From Betaproteobacteria bacterium SCGC AG-212-J23 (lineage in GTDB: Bacteria; Pseudomonadota; Gammaproteobacteria; Burkholderiales; SG8-39), in the NCBI GenBank assembly GCA_001644455.1, contig LSTF01000001.1, forward strand, positions 21,099-85,098: a stretch of DNA of 64,000 nt, written 5' to 3'. The notes beneath the pieces were generated by a model. The model saw only the letters and a list, made by a program, of their open reading frames with translations. It did no database searches and was not told the origin of the DNA. Shown piece by piece: positions 1 to 8,604 of the stretch; position 1 is the first letter of the stretch; every line of letters starts with the position of its first letter. A program made the translations under genes and the position numbers.

Positions 1-2366
1 GCCTCTACGAGGACGGGCTCTATTCCGATCTCTCCGCCGAGCTGCCGATGCTCCTCACGCCGGCGCAGGAAGAGGAGATCTGGAAGCAGGTCGTCGCCGG
101 CAGCGGCCTGCTGGCCGTGGACGGAACCGCGGCGAAGTGCCGCGACGCCTGGAACCTCGCCAACCTGTGGCGCGTTCGCCCGGGCGAGAGCAACGAGGAC
201 ACCAGCGCTTTTTCCCAATGGTTGAATCACTACAAGAGAAAAATCGGCAGCGACGTCGATAGCGCGCAGCTTCCCGACCTGCTGCACAAGTTCCTGCCCG
301 AGCTGAAGCGGCCGAAGACTGTCGTCGCCTACGCCTTCGACATCCTGCCGCCGCAGACGAAGGAATTCCTGGACGCGCTGGGAATCGAAGTTCTCTTTTC
401 GAAGCCGACCCCTCGCGCCGGCGGCGCTTCGCGAGCGGCCTTCGACTCGCCGAAGAAGGAGCTCGAGGCCGCGGCGCAGTGGGCGAGGGCGCGGCTCGAG
501 GCGGGCGCGACGCGGATTGGCGTTGTTTTTCCTTCTTTGCAGGAAAGGAGAAAAGAAGTCGCGCGGGTTTTCTCGCGCGTCATGGGCGATGTGAAGCCGT
601 TCAATATCTCGATCGGCATTCCCCTGGATCGGTACCCGGTCGTCGCGCTTGCCTTGCTGGTGCTTCGCTTTTCGGAAGAGCAACTCTCCTTCGACGAGGT
701 GAGCAGGCTGGTGCGCTCGCCCTTCATCGGCGGCGCCGAGAGCGAGCTCGGCGCGCGCATGAAGCTCGACCTGCGCCTGCGCGACAAGCTCGGCGCGACG
801 GTGGCGCTGCCGAAGCTGATCGCTTTCCTGGACAAGAGCCTGGTCCTGAGGCAGAAGCTCGAAAAAGCCTTTGCCTTGCGCGAGACCGGGCTCTTCGCGC
901 AGAAGACGCCGGCCGAGTGGGCGCGGCATTTCTCGGCGGTTCTCGAAGCCGCCGGCTTCCCCGGCGAGCGCCCGCTCGATTCGGACGAATTCCAGGCGCG
1001 GGCCAAGTGGCACGAGGCGCTCGGCGAGCTCTCGAAGCTGGACCGAATTTCTTCGCCGTTGCCTTTCAATGAAGTCTTCTCGATCTTGAGAAAGATTTGT
1101 GCCGACACGCTTTTCCAGCCCGAGACCCCCGACACGCCGATCCAGGTGCTGGGCCTCCTCGAGTCGGTCGGCGCGGAGTTCGACCATCTCTGGGTGACCG
1201 GCCTCACCGACGAGGCCTGGCCGCTGAAGAGCGCGCCGAATCCCTTCCTGCCGCTCGCGCCGCAGAGGAAGGCCGGCATCCCCGAGGCGAGCGCGGAGAC
1301 TTCGCTCGCGCTCGACCGGCGCATCACCGACGGCTGGAAGCAGGCCGCGGGCGAAGTGGTGTTCTCGTTCTTCACCAAGGAGCAGGACCGCGACGTGCTG
1401 GCAAGCCCGCTGATCGCCGACGTCCCCGAGAAGAAGGTCGAGGTTCCCGCTTTCCCGAGACTGCGCGACTTGATCTTTGCTTCTCGAAAAGTTCAGATCA
1501 TCGAAGATCGCGTCGCGCCCGCCGTTAGGGCAAAACAGATCCGCAGCGGTACCAAGGTCCTCTCCGACCAGGCGGCGTGCCCGTTCCGCGCCTTCGCGCG
1601 CCATCGCCTCTCCGCCGAGGAGATGGAGGAGCCCGCCGACGGCCTCGACGCCTCGGAGCGCGGCAAGCTGGTGCACGAGCTGATGAGGCACCTGTGGGAA
1701 CAAATAAAAAATTCAGAAGGGTTGAAAGGCGATGTTTCATCGGCCATCGAGCAAGCCGCGGCAGCCGCGGTGAAGGAACTCAAGCTCGAAGGCCGCATCG
1801 CCGAGCTCGAGCGCGCGCGCCTGGCGCGCCTCGCGCGCGAATGGCTGGAGGTCGAGAAGGCGCGTCCCGCCTTCAGTATTTTTTCCCTGGAAGAAAAACG
1901 AACCCTCGAGTTCGCCGGCCTGGAGTTCGGCGCGCGCATCGACCGCATGGACAAGCTCGAGAGCGGCGGCCACGCGATCATCGACTACAAGACCGGCGGC
2001 AGCATCACGCCGCGGCGCTGGGACCCGCCGCGCCCCGACGAGCCGCAGCTCGCGCTCTACGCGGTGGCGGCGAAGGAGGAGATCTCCGCCGTCGCCTTCG
2101 CCAAGGTGCGTCCCGGCGAGATGCGCTTCATGGGCTACTCGCGCGACGACAAGGCGATCCCCAAGGTGCAGAAGGCGAAGGCGTGGCAGCCGCTGCTGCG
2201 CGCCTGGAAGGACGAGGCCGAGTCGCTCGGCACTTCGTTCGCGCGCGGCGACGCGGGCGTCGACCCCAAGAAGGACCTCATGACCTGCCGCTACTGCGGC
2301 CTGGAGACGCTCTGCCGCGTCTACGAGAAGATCAACGTGCTGGCGGAAGAGGAATTCGAAGAGTGA
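1..2366 (+). CDS. AddB-like PD-(D/E)XK Fe-S nuclease, 5' end cut by window edge
   Basis: This is the nuclease half of an AddAB/RecBCD-like double-strand-break repair machine. The frame is open to the left edge, so the true start lies outside the window; the first internal ATG is at 48. The C-terminal nuclease has the metal-binding pattern IDRMD followed by IIDYKTGG (around 1936-1998). One cysteine in ACPFRAF (codon 1578) plus C-x2-C-x5-C (codons 2286, 2295, 2313) match the four-Cys iron-sulfur staple of AddB-type nucleases. The N-terminal part looks like an inactivated helicase, as in AddB and in the proteobacterial family often named 'probable DNA repair protein'. The stop codon overlaps the GTG start of the helicase gene, so the two are probably made together. 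The family call is firm; the exact orthology (AddB or a betaproteobacterial paralogue) is not settled. Confidence 0.85.
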   Translation, partial: LYEDGLYSDLSAELPMLLTPAQEEEIWKQVVAGSGLLAVDGTAAKCRDAWNLANLWRVRPGESNEDTSAFSQWLNHYKRKIGSDVDSAQLPDLLHKFLPELKRPKTVVAYAFDILPPQTKEFLDALGIEVLFSKPTPRAGGASRAAFDSPKKELEAAAQWARARLEAGATRIGVVFPSLQERRKEVARVFSRVMGDVKPFNISIGIPLDRYPVVALALLVLRFSEEQLSFDEVSRLVRSPFIGGAESELGARMKLDLRLRDKLGATVALPKLIAFLDKSLVLRQKLEKAFALRETGLFAQKTPAEWARHFSAVLEAAGFPGERPLDSDEFQARAKWHEALGELSKLDRISSPLPFNEVFSILRKICADTLFQPETPDTPIQVLGLLESVGAEFDHLWVTGLTDEAWPLKSAPNPFLPLAPQRKAGIPEASAETSLALDRRITDGWKQAAGEVVFSFFTKEQDRDVLASPLIADVPEKKVEVPAFPRLRDLIFASRKVQIIEDRVAPAVRAKQIRSGTKVLSDQAACPFRAFARHRLSAEEMEEPADGLDASERGKLVHELMRHLWEQIKNSEGLKGDVSSAIEQAAAAAVKELKLEGRIAELERARLARLAREWLEVEKARPAFSIFSLEEKRTLEFAGLEFGARIDRMDKLESGGHAIIDYKTGGSITPRRWDPPRPDEPQLALYAVAAKEEISAVAFAKVRPGEMRFMGYSRDDKAIPKVQKAKAWQPLLRAWKDEAESLGTSFARGDAGVDPKKDLMTCRYCGLETLCRVYEKINVLAEEEFEE

Positions 2367-5300
2367 GCGAGATGAAGGACGCCGCCCAGCGGGAACGCGC
2401 GCTCGACGTGCGCCACTCGTTCATCGTCCAGGCGCCCGCCGGCTCCGGGAAGACGGATTTGCTGGTGCGTCGCTTTCTGAAGCTGCTGGCCACGGCAAAA
2501 AAGCCGGAAGAAATCCTCGCCATCACGTTTACGAAGAAAGCCGCGGCGGAGATGCGCAAGCGCATCCTCAAAGAGCTTCCGAACTCCGCCGAGGTCGCCC
2601 ACCGCCTTCGCATCCAGACCATCGACGCTTTCTGTGCAGCCTTGACTCGTCAAGTCCCGGTGCTCGCCCGCTTCGGCGCGCAGCCCGAGATCATCGAGGA
2701 CGCGCGGCCACTCTACAAGGAAGCCGCGGGGCGCGTCTTCGAGGAATTCAATCCCGCGACCGAGCGGCTGCTCGCGCACCTCGACAACAACATCCCGCTC
2801 GCCACCGACCAGCTCGCGAAGATGCTCGAGAGCCGCGACCGCTGGCTGCGCAAGACCGGCGCGGTGCCGACGCGGCAGGAGCTGGAAGCGACCCTGGTCT
2901 CCGAAAGGAATCGCCTTCTCCACAAAGCCAAGGCCCTTTACCCGAAAGCCTCGGAAGCTCTCGCGCGCGGCTTCCTGACGCAGAAGGGCGAGTGGACCAA
3001 GCGCTCCCCGCCGCCGCCCGAGTTCGTCCAGATCGCCGGCCTGCGCGAAGCGCTCTGGGCGCTCTACAACATGCCGCCGGAGAAGTACGAGGACCGGCAA
3101 TGGGAGGCGCTGGAAGCGATCCTCGCGCTGCTCAAGCCCGCCGTCGCGCAGCTGAAGGTGCTGTTCGGCGAGCGCGGCCAGGCCGACTTCACCGAGTTCG
3201 CGCACGGCGCGCTCGCCGCGCTCGGCTCGGTCGACGACCCGAGCGATCTCCTGCTCTCGCTCGACCAGAAGATCTCGCACATCCTGGTCGATGAGTTCCA
3301 GGACACTTCGCTTTCCCAATATGAATTACTTGTGAAGTTGACCTCGGGGTGGTCCGCCGACGACGGCCGCACGCTCTTCCTCGTCGGCGACCCGATGCAG
3401 TCGATCTACCGCTTCCGCGAAGCCGAGGTGTCTTTGTTTTTGCGCGCCAAGCACTCCGGCGTCGGTTCCGTTTCCCTCGAGCCGATCGAGCTCAGCACCA
3501 ACCGCCGCTCGCAGGAAGGCCTCGTCGAGTGGTTCAACGCCGCCTTCCCGCGGGTTTTACCTTCACAAGAGGATCAAACCTCCGGGGCTGTCCCGTACCT
3601 CCCCGCCACGCCCTTCGAGCCGAAGCTCGATGGCACCGCCGTGAGCTGGCACTGCGGCTATGACCGCGAAGCCGAAGCAGCCCAAGTTGTTTCAATCGTT
3701 AAATCTTCCCCCGGGAAAAAAGCAATTCTGGTCCGCAACCGCGCCCACCTCGACGAGATCGTCCCCGCGCTCAAGGAGGCGGGCGTGCGCTTCAAGGCGC
3801 TCGACATCGAGCAGCTCGGCGAGAAGCAGGTGGTGCAGGACCTCTATGCCCTGACGCGCGCGCTCCTGCACCTCGGCGACCGCATCGCCTGGCTCGCCCT
3901 CCTCAGGGCGCCTTGGTGCGGCCTGACGCTCGCCGACCTGCTGGCCTTGTCGGTTGGCCCCCCTGACAAGGGGGGAAGCGAGTTTACGAGCGGGGGGTTT
4001 TTGGTTTTCGATCTTTTGAACGATTCCGTCCATTTGTCCCCCGACGGCTACGCCCGCGTCTCCCGCCTTCGCGATGTGCTCAAGCCGCTGATCGACAACC
4101 GCCTGCGCGGCTCCTTGCGCGAGCGCGTCGAGGGCGCGTGGCTCGCGCTCGGCGGCCCCGCGTGCGTCGAGAGCGCCACCGACCTCGAGGACGCCGAGAT
4201 CTTCCTCGACGAGCTCGAGCGCCTGGAAGAGGCGGGCGAGGTCGACCTCGCCGCCCTCGAAGACCGGATCAAGGGCCGCCTCTACGCGCTCCCCGATGTC
4301 GAGGCCCCCGACGACGCGGTCGAGATCATGACCATCCACCGCGCCAAGGGTCTCGAGTTCGACCACGTGATCGTCCCCGGCCTCGACCGCCTCCCTCGTT
4401 CGGGCCCCAAACCACTTCTTGTTTGGAAGTCTTTGGTTTCTTCGGTTTTGCGCCCTGACTCGGGGGTTCGCTCGCCTCGGCCCCCTGACAAGGGGGCAGC
4501 GAACGAAGTGAGCGGGGGTTCTCTTCTCCTCGCGCCCATCGACGAGACCGGCGCCGGCGAAGACCCGACATATAAGTATGTGCGCGAGCTCGACAAGGAC
4601 GCCGACGACATCGAGTCCGGCCGCCTCTTCTACGTCGCCGCCACCCGCGCCAAGCAGCGCCTGCACCTCCTCGCCTGCGCGAAGGCAACCGAAGACCTCG
4701 CCGCCCGCGATCCCTCGAAGCGCTCCCTCCTCAGCAAGATCTGGTGGCAAGCACGCGCGCACTTCGGCCCCGCGCCCGCCGATGCGATCGCCGAACCCGA
4801 GCGCATGCCGATTCGAGATGTGTTGCAGCGGCTTCCTGCCGGCTTCGCTGTGCCAGGTGCGCCGACGTCGGTGAAGTGGAGCGCGCCGGAGGATGGACGT
4901 CAGGAAGAAGAGATCGAATTCTCATGGGCGGGCGAGACAGCGCGGCACGTCGGAACGGTGGTGCATCGGTGGCTGCAGCGAATTGCAGACGATGAGTTGC
5001 GCGAGTGGGACGTGAAGCGCGTCGATGCCCTTAGGAAGAAATTCCGTACGGAGCTCGAACGGCGTGGTGTGCCACTACGCGATATCAAAGCCTCGCTCGA
5101 GGCGGTTGGAGGTGGGCTGAAGAATGCGATTTCAGATGAGCGCGGCCGTTGGATTCTTGGTCCGCATCTAGAGGCGCGCAGCGAGCATCGCCTGCGCGTG
5201 TCGGGCAAGAACGGCGCGCGGAACTATGTCATTGATCGTCTATTCCGCGACACCTCTGGCGAACGGTGGATCGTGGACTTCAAGATCAGCAGTCACGAGG

Positions 5301-5440
5301 GCGGGGGGGTCGAGGCCTTTCTCGATGAGCAGCAAAAACGGTATGAGCCTCAACTCAACGCCTATGCGGCCTTGTTCGACCGGGCTCGCTTAGGGCTCTA
5401 CTTCCCGCTTCTTCGAGGTTGGCGGCGCTGGGGCGCGTAG
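2363..5440 (+). CDS. AddA-like UvrD/RecB-family helicase-nuclease
   Basis: ATP-dependent helicase-nuclease partner of the upstream gene, about 1025 residues. The start is taken as GTG 2363, inside a GTGA overlap with the upstream stop; ATG 2372 is an alternative. Visible motifs in order: Walker A APAGSGKTDLL near residue 25, Walker B ILVDEFQDTS, GDPMQSIYRFRE, TIHRAKGLEFDHVIVPG, YVAATRAKQRL, and a C-terminal RecB-type nuclease with VIDRL then WIVDFK (around 5228-5285). Two in-frame palindromic elements add about 14 and 20 residues at places where related helicases have none. From about 4800 to the stop the sequence is visibly less GC-rich than the rest of the gene, and the last 43 bases overlap the antisense vsr gene. 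The nuclease domain may therefore have been exchanged together with the neighbouring island. Confidence 0.88.
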   Translation: MSEMKDAAQRERALDVRHSFIVQAPAGSGKTDLLVRRFLKLLATAKKPEEILAITFTKKAAAEMRKRILKELPNSAEVAHRLRIQTIDAFCAALTRQVPVLARFGAQPEIIEDARPLYKEAAGRVFEEFNPATERLLAHLDNNIPLATDQLAKMLESRDRWLRKTGAVPTRQELEATLVSERNRLLHKAKALYPKASEALARGFLTQKGEWTKRSPPPPEFVQIAGLREALWALYNMPPEKYEDRQWEALEAILALLKPAVAQLKVLFGERGQADFTEFAHGALAALGSVDDPSDLLLSLDQKISHILVDEFQDTSLSQYELLVKLTSGWSADDGRTLFLVGDPMQSIYRFREAEVSLFLRAKHSGVGSVSLEPIELSTNRRSQEGLVEWFNAAFPRVLPSQEDQTSGAVPYLPATPFEPKLDGTAVSWHCGYDREAEAAQVVSIVKSSPGKKAILVRNRAHLDEIVPALKEAGVRFKALDIEQLGEKQVVQDLYALTRALLHLGDRIAWLALLRAPWCGLTLADLLALSVGPPDKGGSEFTSGGFLVFDLLNDSVHLSPDGYARVSRLRDVLKPLIDNRLRGSLRERVEGAWLALGGPACVESATDLEDAEIFLDELERLEEAGEVDLAALEDRIKGRLYALPDVEAPDDAVEIMTIHRAKGLEFDHVIVPGLDRLPRSGPKPLLVWKSLVSSVLRPDSGVRSPRPPDKGAANEVSGGSLLLAPIDETGAGEDPTYKYVRELDKDADDIESGRLFYVAATRAKQRLHLLACAKATEDLAARDPSKRSLLSKIWWQARAHFGPAPADAIAEPERMPIRDVLQRLPAGFAVPGAPTSVKWSAPEDGRQEEEIEFSWAGETARHVGTVVHRWLQRIADDELREWDVKRVDALRKKFRTELERRGVPLRDIKASLEAVGGGLKNAISDERGRWILGPHLEARSEHRLRVSGKNGARNYVIDRLFRDTSGERWIVDFKISSHEGGGVEAFLDEQQKRYEPQLNAYAALFDRARLGLYFPLLRGWRRWGA
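3956..3998. repeat. In-frame palindromic element, copy 1
   Basis: A run GGCCCCCC-TGACAAG-GGGGGG followed by AGCGA, a short spacer, and GAGCGGGGGG. The C-run and G-run can pair as a hairpin around TGACAAG. It lies inside the helicase gene without breaking the frame and encodes GPPDKGG...SGG. A second, closely similar copy lies about 520 bases downstream in the same gene. It resembles the short dispersed REP-like elements of GC-rich proteobacteria; I cannot name the family. Confidence 0.7.
4459..4522. repeat. In-frame palindromic element, copy 2 (double hairpin)
   Basis: The core GGCCCCC-TGACAAG-GGGGGC repeats copy 1. It is enclosed by an outer inverted pair GTTCGCT / AGCGAAC and ends with GTGAGCGGGGG, so a nested hairpin is possible. 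It is translated as RPPDKGAANEVSGG between the PLLVWK and LLLAPID segments of the helicase, which are normally close together in this protein family. The frame is kept, as it is in copy 1. Confidence 0.72.
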
Positions 5441-5865
5441 TCCCAACGATTGGTCGTGGTGCGTGCGGAAACAATCGTGAGCACAGTGCTGCACGCTTTG
5501 GCCAGGTTTCGATCGATCTCGTGTTCCCAAATGCGGATGACACCCCATCCATTCGATCGTAGCCACCGAGATACCTTCCGGTCTCTTTTCTTATTGGCTA
5601 GAAGTTTTGTCTTCCAAAACGCCCTACGCAACTTCGGCATGACGTAATGCTGCGGGCACCCGTGCCAAAAGCATCCGTCCACGAAGATCGCGACTCGGGC
5701 ACCCGGAATGACAAGGTCCGGCCTGCCCAGAATGGAATTCTTGATCCGATAGCGCACTCCACACGCCCACAAGGCTTTTCGGAACACAACCTCTAGTCTG
5801 GTGTCACGCCCGCGATTCCGCGACATGCAGTAGGCACGTTGCGCGGGTGAAAGAACATCAGCCAC
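5398..5865 (-). CDS. vsr: Vsr very-short-patch DNA mismatch endonuclease
   Basis: Nicks DNA 5' of T in T:G mismatches that arise when 5-methylcytosine deaminates, and so protects sites methylated by a partner Dcm-type enzyme. The protein is 155 residues, normal for the family. Diagnostic segments are SRNRGRDT near the N-terminus, ILGRPDLV (Asp 50), FVDGCFWHGC (Asp 63, His 68) and RIWEHE (Glu 114). It starts at GTG 5865, 15 bases after the stop of the DUF3883 gene, and is the third gene of the methyltransferase-nuclease-vsr operon. Its last 43 bases are antisense to the end of the helicase gene. Function is firm by family; the mismatch context depends on the methyltransferase specificity, which is unknown. 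Confidence 0.92.
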   Translation of the reverse strand: MADVLSPAQRAYCMSRNRGRDTRLEVVFRKALWACGVRYRIKNSILGRPDLVIPGARVAIFVDGCFWHGCPQHYVMPKLRRAFWKTKLLANKKRDRKVSRWLRSNGWGVIRIWEHEIDRNLAKACSTVLTIVSARTTTNRWDYAPQRRQPRRSGK

Positions 5866-5880
5866 CGCACATCCTTGCGC

Positions 5881-6987
5881 TTATTCGGTCTCGACAACTA
5901 CCTCGAGAGGCGTTTCGGCTGCAAAGGTTAAAGTCCGCGGGTCTACGGATATGGCATCCGCCTCAACACCTTTTGGTAGATTCGTGAGGACCTTAAGCAC
6001 GCCTTCGGCAAAAGCCTTCATGGGACCAGAGACGCGGAGTTTCGCTTGGCGCTCCACGATTCCGTAGACGCGAAAGATGCGATAGTCCGTCGAGTCGCGC
6101 ATCTCCAGCAGTTCAGCGATGGAGATGTGAAGAGGGTTTTCGAAAGGTCCTCTGGTCGTCTTCACGTCAACTAACTGGTTGGCAGCCTTCTCGCGGATTT
6201 CAAAGTCAAAGGGCATGATCGCGTTGTCCCGCGACGCCCATGTGAACGCCTCGATCCTGCCGGCCCCTAATTCGCGGGTGAGGTGGTCATTCACGAATTC
6301 CTCTCCAAGCGCTCCAATCTCCTCCGCCTTCTGTCGCGCCTGTTGTAGCTCTTCCTTGGAAATGCGCCTCAACCCAGACCGTCGCTTGAGCTCGCGCATT
6401 CCTTTCGCGCCACCGACTGCAGCGTCCTCGAGGGACGACTCCAACGAAGCTCCGGCGATTGGGAACGAGGCGAGAAGTCCCTGGTGATTGAGGAGGATGT
6501 CCAAGTCAACCGGACTAATTTCGGACATCCGCCGCGACCCGAGGTGGCGATCGAACGCGGCGTGGAGCTTTGCGTCCAGCGCTTGGGACACGAGCGCTAT
6601 GCGCATTGAATCTGGAAAGTGCTGTCCCGTGAATTCAAGAAGAGCAATGTCGCCCTCTCTAAGGGTGTTGAACCTATCGGGCGATTCAGGGGGGTTAAAA
6701 ATGAACTCGCCGTTCAAGCGCCAGTTCTTGTATTCACCTAGCTTGATGATCTTGCGCTGCAGGTTTAGACGTGGCGCGGGTCCCGGACCGTAAATGTCCA
6801 AGTCGACTGCAAACTTGCCTGCTCGGCTTTTCGCTTCGTCTGGCATGGCAGGAAACAGCAGTTCGACGAGCACATCAGCGTTCAGATTGATCGCCTTTTG
6901 GTTCCCTGCGTTCACATGTCGGAACTGCCATTCAAACAACGTTAGGTCTGAGCGGGTCAGTCGCTTGAGCGCCAGCTTCTTGTGCAT
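5881..6987 (-). CDS. DUF3883-domain predicted restriction endonuclease
   Basis: 368 residues. The C-terminal half fits the DUF3883 (NO VEIN-type) domain with a PD-(D/E)XK-like core: PFDFEI (Asp 261) followed by LVDVKTTRG (Asp 274, Lys 276), preceded by an IGALGEEFVNDHL helix. The N-terminal 160 residues (containing NAGNQKAINLN) have no fold I can name and may recognise the target DNA. Its ATG shares one base with the methyltransferase stop (TAATG), so the two are translationally coupled. A nuclease coupled to a C5 methyltransferase and followed by Vsr is most simply the restriction subunit of a type II-like system. Other possible roles, such as modification-dependent cleavage, cannot be excluded. 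Confidence 0.75.
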   Translation of the reverse strand: MHKKLALKRLTRSDLTLFEWQFRHVNAGNQKAINLNADVLVELLFPAMPDEAKSRAGKFAVDLDIYGPGPAPRLNLQRKIIKLGEYKNWRLNGEFIFNPPESPDRFNTLREGDIALLEFTGQHFPDSMRIALVSQALDAKLHAAFDRHLGSRRMSEISPVDLDILLNHQGLLASFPIAGASLESSLEDAAVGGAKGMRELKRRSGLRRISKEELQQARQKAEEIGALGEEFVNDHLTRELGAGRIEAFTWASRDNAIMPFDFEIREKAANQLVDVKTTRGPFENPLHISIAELLEMRDSTDYRIFRVYGIVERQAKLRVSGPMKAFAEGVLKVLTNLPKGVEADAISVDPRTLTFAAETPLEVVVETE

Positions 6988-8453
6988 TAGTGGAGGCCCA
7001 GACCGGTCTTGAAAGTCATTGCTATCCGATAGGCGAGCAGCGGGGGGACTGCATTGCCGATCTGGCGGAACGCTGGATTCATGGTCCCGGCAAAAGCGAA
7101 GCCATCAGGGAAGGACTGCAACCTAGCCGCCTCACGAACGGAGATGGTGCGGGCTTGGCTGCTGTCGTAGTGGATATGGGAATAACTGTCCTTGCCCAAG
7201 TGAGCCATGAGTGTTCGAGCAGGCTTGTTCCGCTCCATCTTTCGCCACTTGTTCGGAAACTTCCCCGGATCATAGGGCGGGACGATCGAACGCTTGACCC
7301 GCTCATACTCGGCGCTTCCCTCGCGTATACGCTTTCCGTTTCTTCGCATCGCCTTCAACTTTGCTTCAAAAAGGTCCAATGCGTGGCGGTGAGCAGCCGG
7401 ATACTCGTCACCCGCATTCATCTTGCTGAAGATTTGGTAGTCGCGTGGGAGCGATCTGATCACGTGGTCTAACACACCGCCATTCGCTTCAAATCCCGGC
7501 CACTCTCGCATCTGGCGAGCGAAATCGGACAGTGGCTTCTTCTTCGGGTATGGAACTAGCTGAGTAAAGCGGCGAGCGCCCCTCTTGAGACCGCCATTCA
7601 AGTGCTCTGTAATGGAGGGCAAGTCAGAGATTGCGTCATACGCGGTTACCGCCGGAAGCAACGAGTCCTTCTCGGGCTCAGGAGGCGGAGTGTAGAACTG
7701 GTCCTGGTCGAACAAATCGTTGCGGAGCGTCTGAAGAGCTACTTGCCGCGAGCTCACATAGCCCCGCGGTAGTTCGATGTAGTTGAGTGGATTGGGAAAT
7801 GCTGGTTCGGCTTTGAGTGATTCGTGATAGGCGATGAGGAACATGCGCTCCCGCATTTCTGGAACGCCATAGAAGACTGAATTTAGTAGCGTGTACCGAC
7901 ACTCATATCCAAGATCCGCAAGCGTCTCGCATATCTCCTCAGCGATGTTGTGCCCTCCGTAGTTGAGTACATCAGGCACGTTTTCCATGAGAAGTGCCAA
8001 AGGCTGGAGTTCACGCACATAGTGCAGATAGCGTAGGTAGAGGTTGCTTCGCGGGTCCAACTTGAACGCCCGCGGATGCTCCAACACTTCACGAAGCTTT
8101 GCGCGGCCAACCCTCGCAAACGCTTGGCAAGGAGGGCCGCCAACAATTACGTCAACGACGCGTTCAGGTGGTTCCTGATGGCCGTGTTCCCTAAGGAAGT
8201 CCGCCGGCTCAGTCGATGTTATGTCTCGAGCTCTGGCGTGGATGTCCCTGATGTGCTTTGGCGCTTCCCGACTGAAATTCAGAGCGTGAGACTGCGCGGC
8301 ATGTGGATCAAACTCCACTGCGCCGACTAGCTCAAAGCCGGCCCGATGAAATCCAAGCGAAATGCCGCCGCAACCGGCGAAAAGGTCTACGAGTCTCGGT
8401 CTGCCGCCAGCTTCTAGTCGAGCGATCTTTTGTCTGATCGTCTTGTTCAGCAC
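6987..8453 (-). CDS. DNA (cytosine-5-)-methyltransferase
   Basis: 488 residues, start GTG 8453. The C5 motifs are complete: motif I DLFAGCGG (23-30, SAM binding), motif IV GGPPCQAF (105-112, catalytic Cys 109), motif VI ENVP (157-160), a PEMRERMFLIA segment for motif VIII, and motifs IX-X with LQSFPDGF and RQIGNAVPP near the C-terminus. The long segment between VIII and IX should carry the target-recognition domain. It is the first gene of a minus-strand operon with the DUF3883 nuclease and vsr and is divergent from the DUF262-like gene at 8605. It probably protects host DNA from the coupled nuclease. Lower GC and many A/T-ending codons set it apart from the flanking chromosome. Confidence 0.95.
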   Translation of the reverse strand: MLNKTIRQKIARLEAGGRPRLVDLFAGCGGISLGFHRAGFELVGAVEFDPHAAQSHALNFSREAPKHIRDIHARARDITSTEPADFLREHGHQEPPERVVDVIVGGPPCQAFARVGRAKLREVLEHPRAFKLDPRSNLYLRYLHYVRELQPLALLMENVPDVLNYGGHNIAEEICETLADLGYECRYTLLNSVFYGVPEMRERMFLIAYHESLKAEPAFPNPLNYIELPRGYVSSRQVALQTLRNDLFDQDQFYTPPPEPEKDSLLPAVTAYDAISDLPSITEHLNGGLKRGARRFTQLVPYPKKKPLSDFARQMREWPGFEANGGVLDHVIRSLPRDYQIFSKMNAGDEYPAAHRHALDLFEAKLKAMRRNGKRIREGSAEYERVKRSIVPPYDPGKFPNKWRKMERNKPARTLMAHLGKDSYSHIHYDSSQARTISVREAARLQSFPDGFAFAGTMNPAFRQIGNAVPPLLAYRIAMTFKTGLGLH

Positions 8454-8604
8454 TATCTAAATCCCTTGGCCCTCTTCTTGTTGACCCTACTACCGTGCCC
8501 AGACGAGATGCATGAATAAATATACACCAGGACGCTGTCGCCGGAGCGGTGCTTTGGCAGCCGAAACCTACTGACTTAAGCTATCCGCCAACAAAGGGGG
8601 GCGT
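8454..8604. promoter_or_regulatory. Divergent control region of the defence island
   Basis: 151 bases separate the methyltransferase start (minus) from the DUF262-like gene (plus). The region is relatively AT-rich, with a stretch GAATAAATATACACC near 8513-8527 and a TTGACC at 8481-8486. I could not assign a convincing -35/-10 pair. The plus-strand gene has a purine-rich ribosome site AAAGGGGGG just before ATG 8605. No regulator gene or obvious operator palindrome is present. Confidence 0.4.

Noticed and set aside
1577-2362. Open frame upstream of the helicase gene, in a different frame of the nuclease gene
   Set aside because: Its product is arginine-rich shadow sequence and the true helicase N-terminus with Walker A starts at 2363.
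2321-4762. Long antisense frames opposite the helicase gene
   Set aside because: They are GC-rich shadows without family motifs, and the plus-strand motifs are unambiguous.
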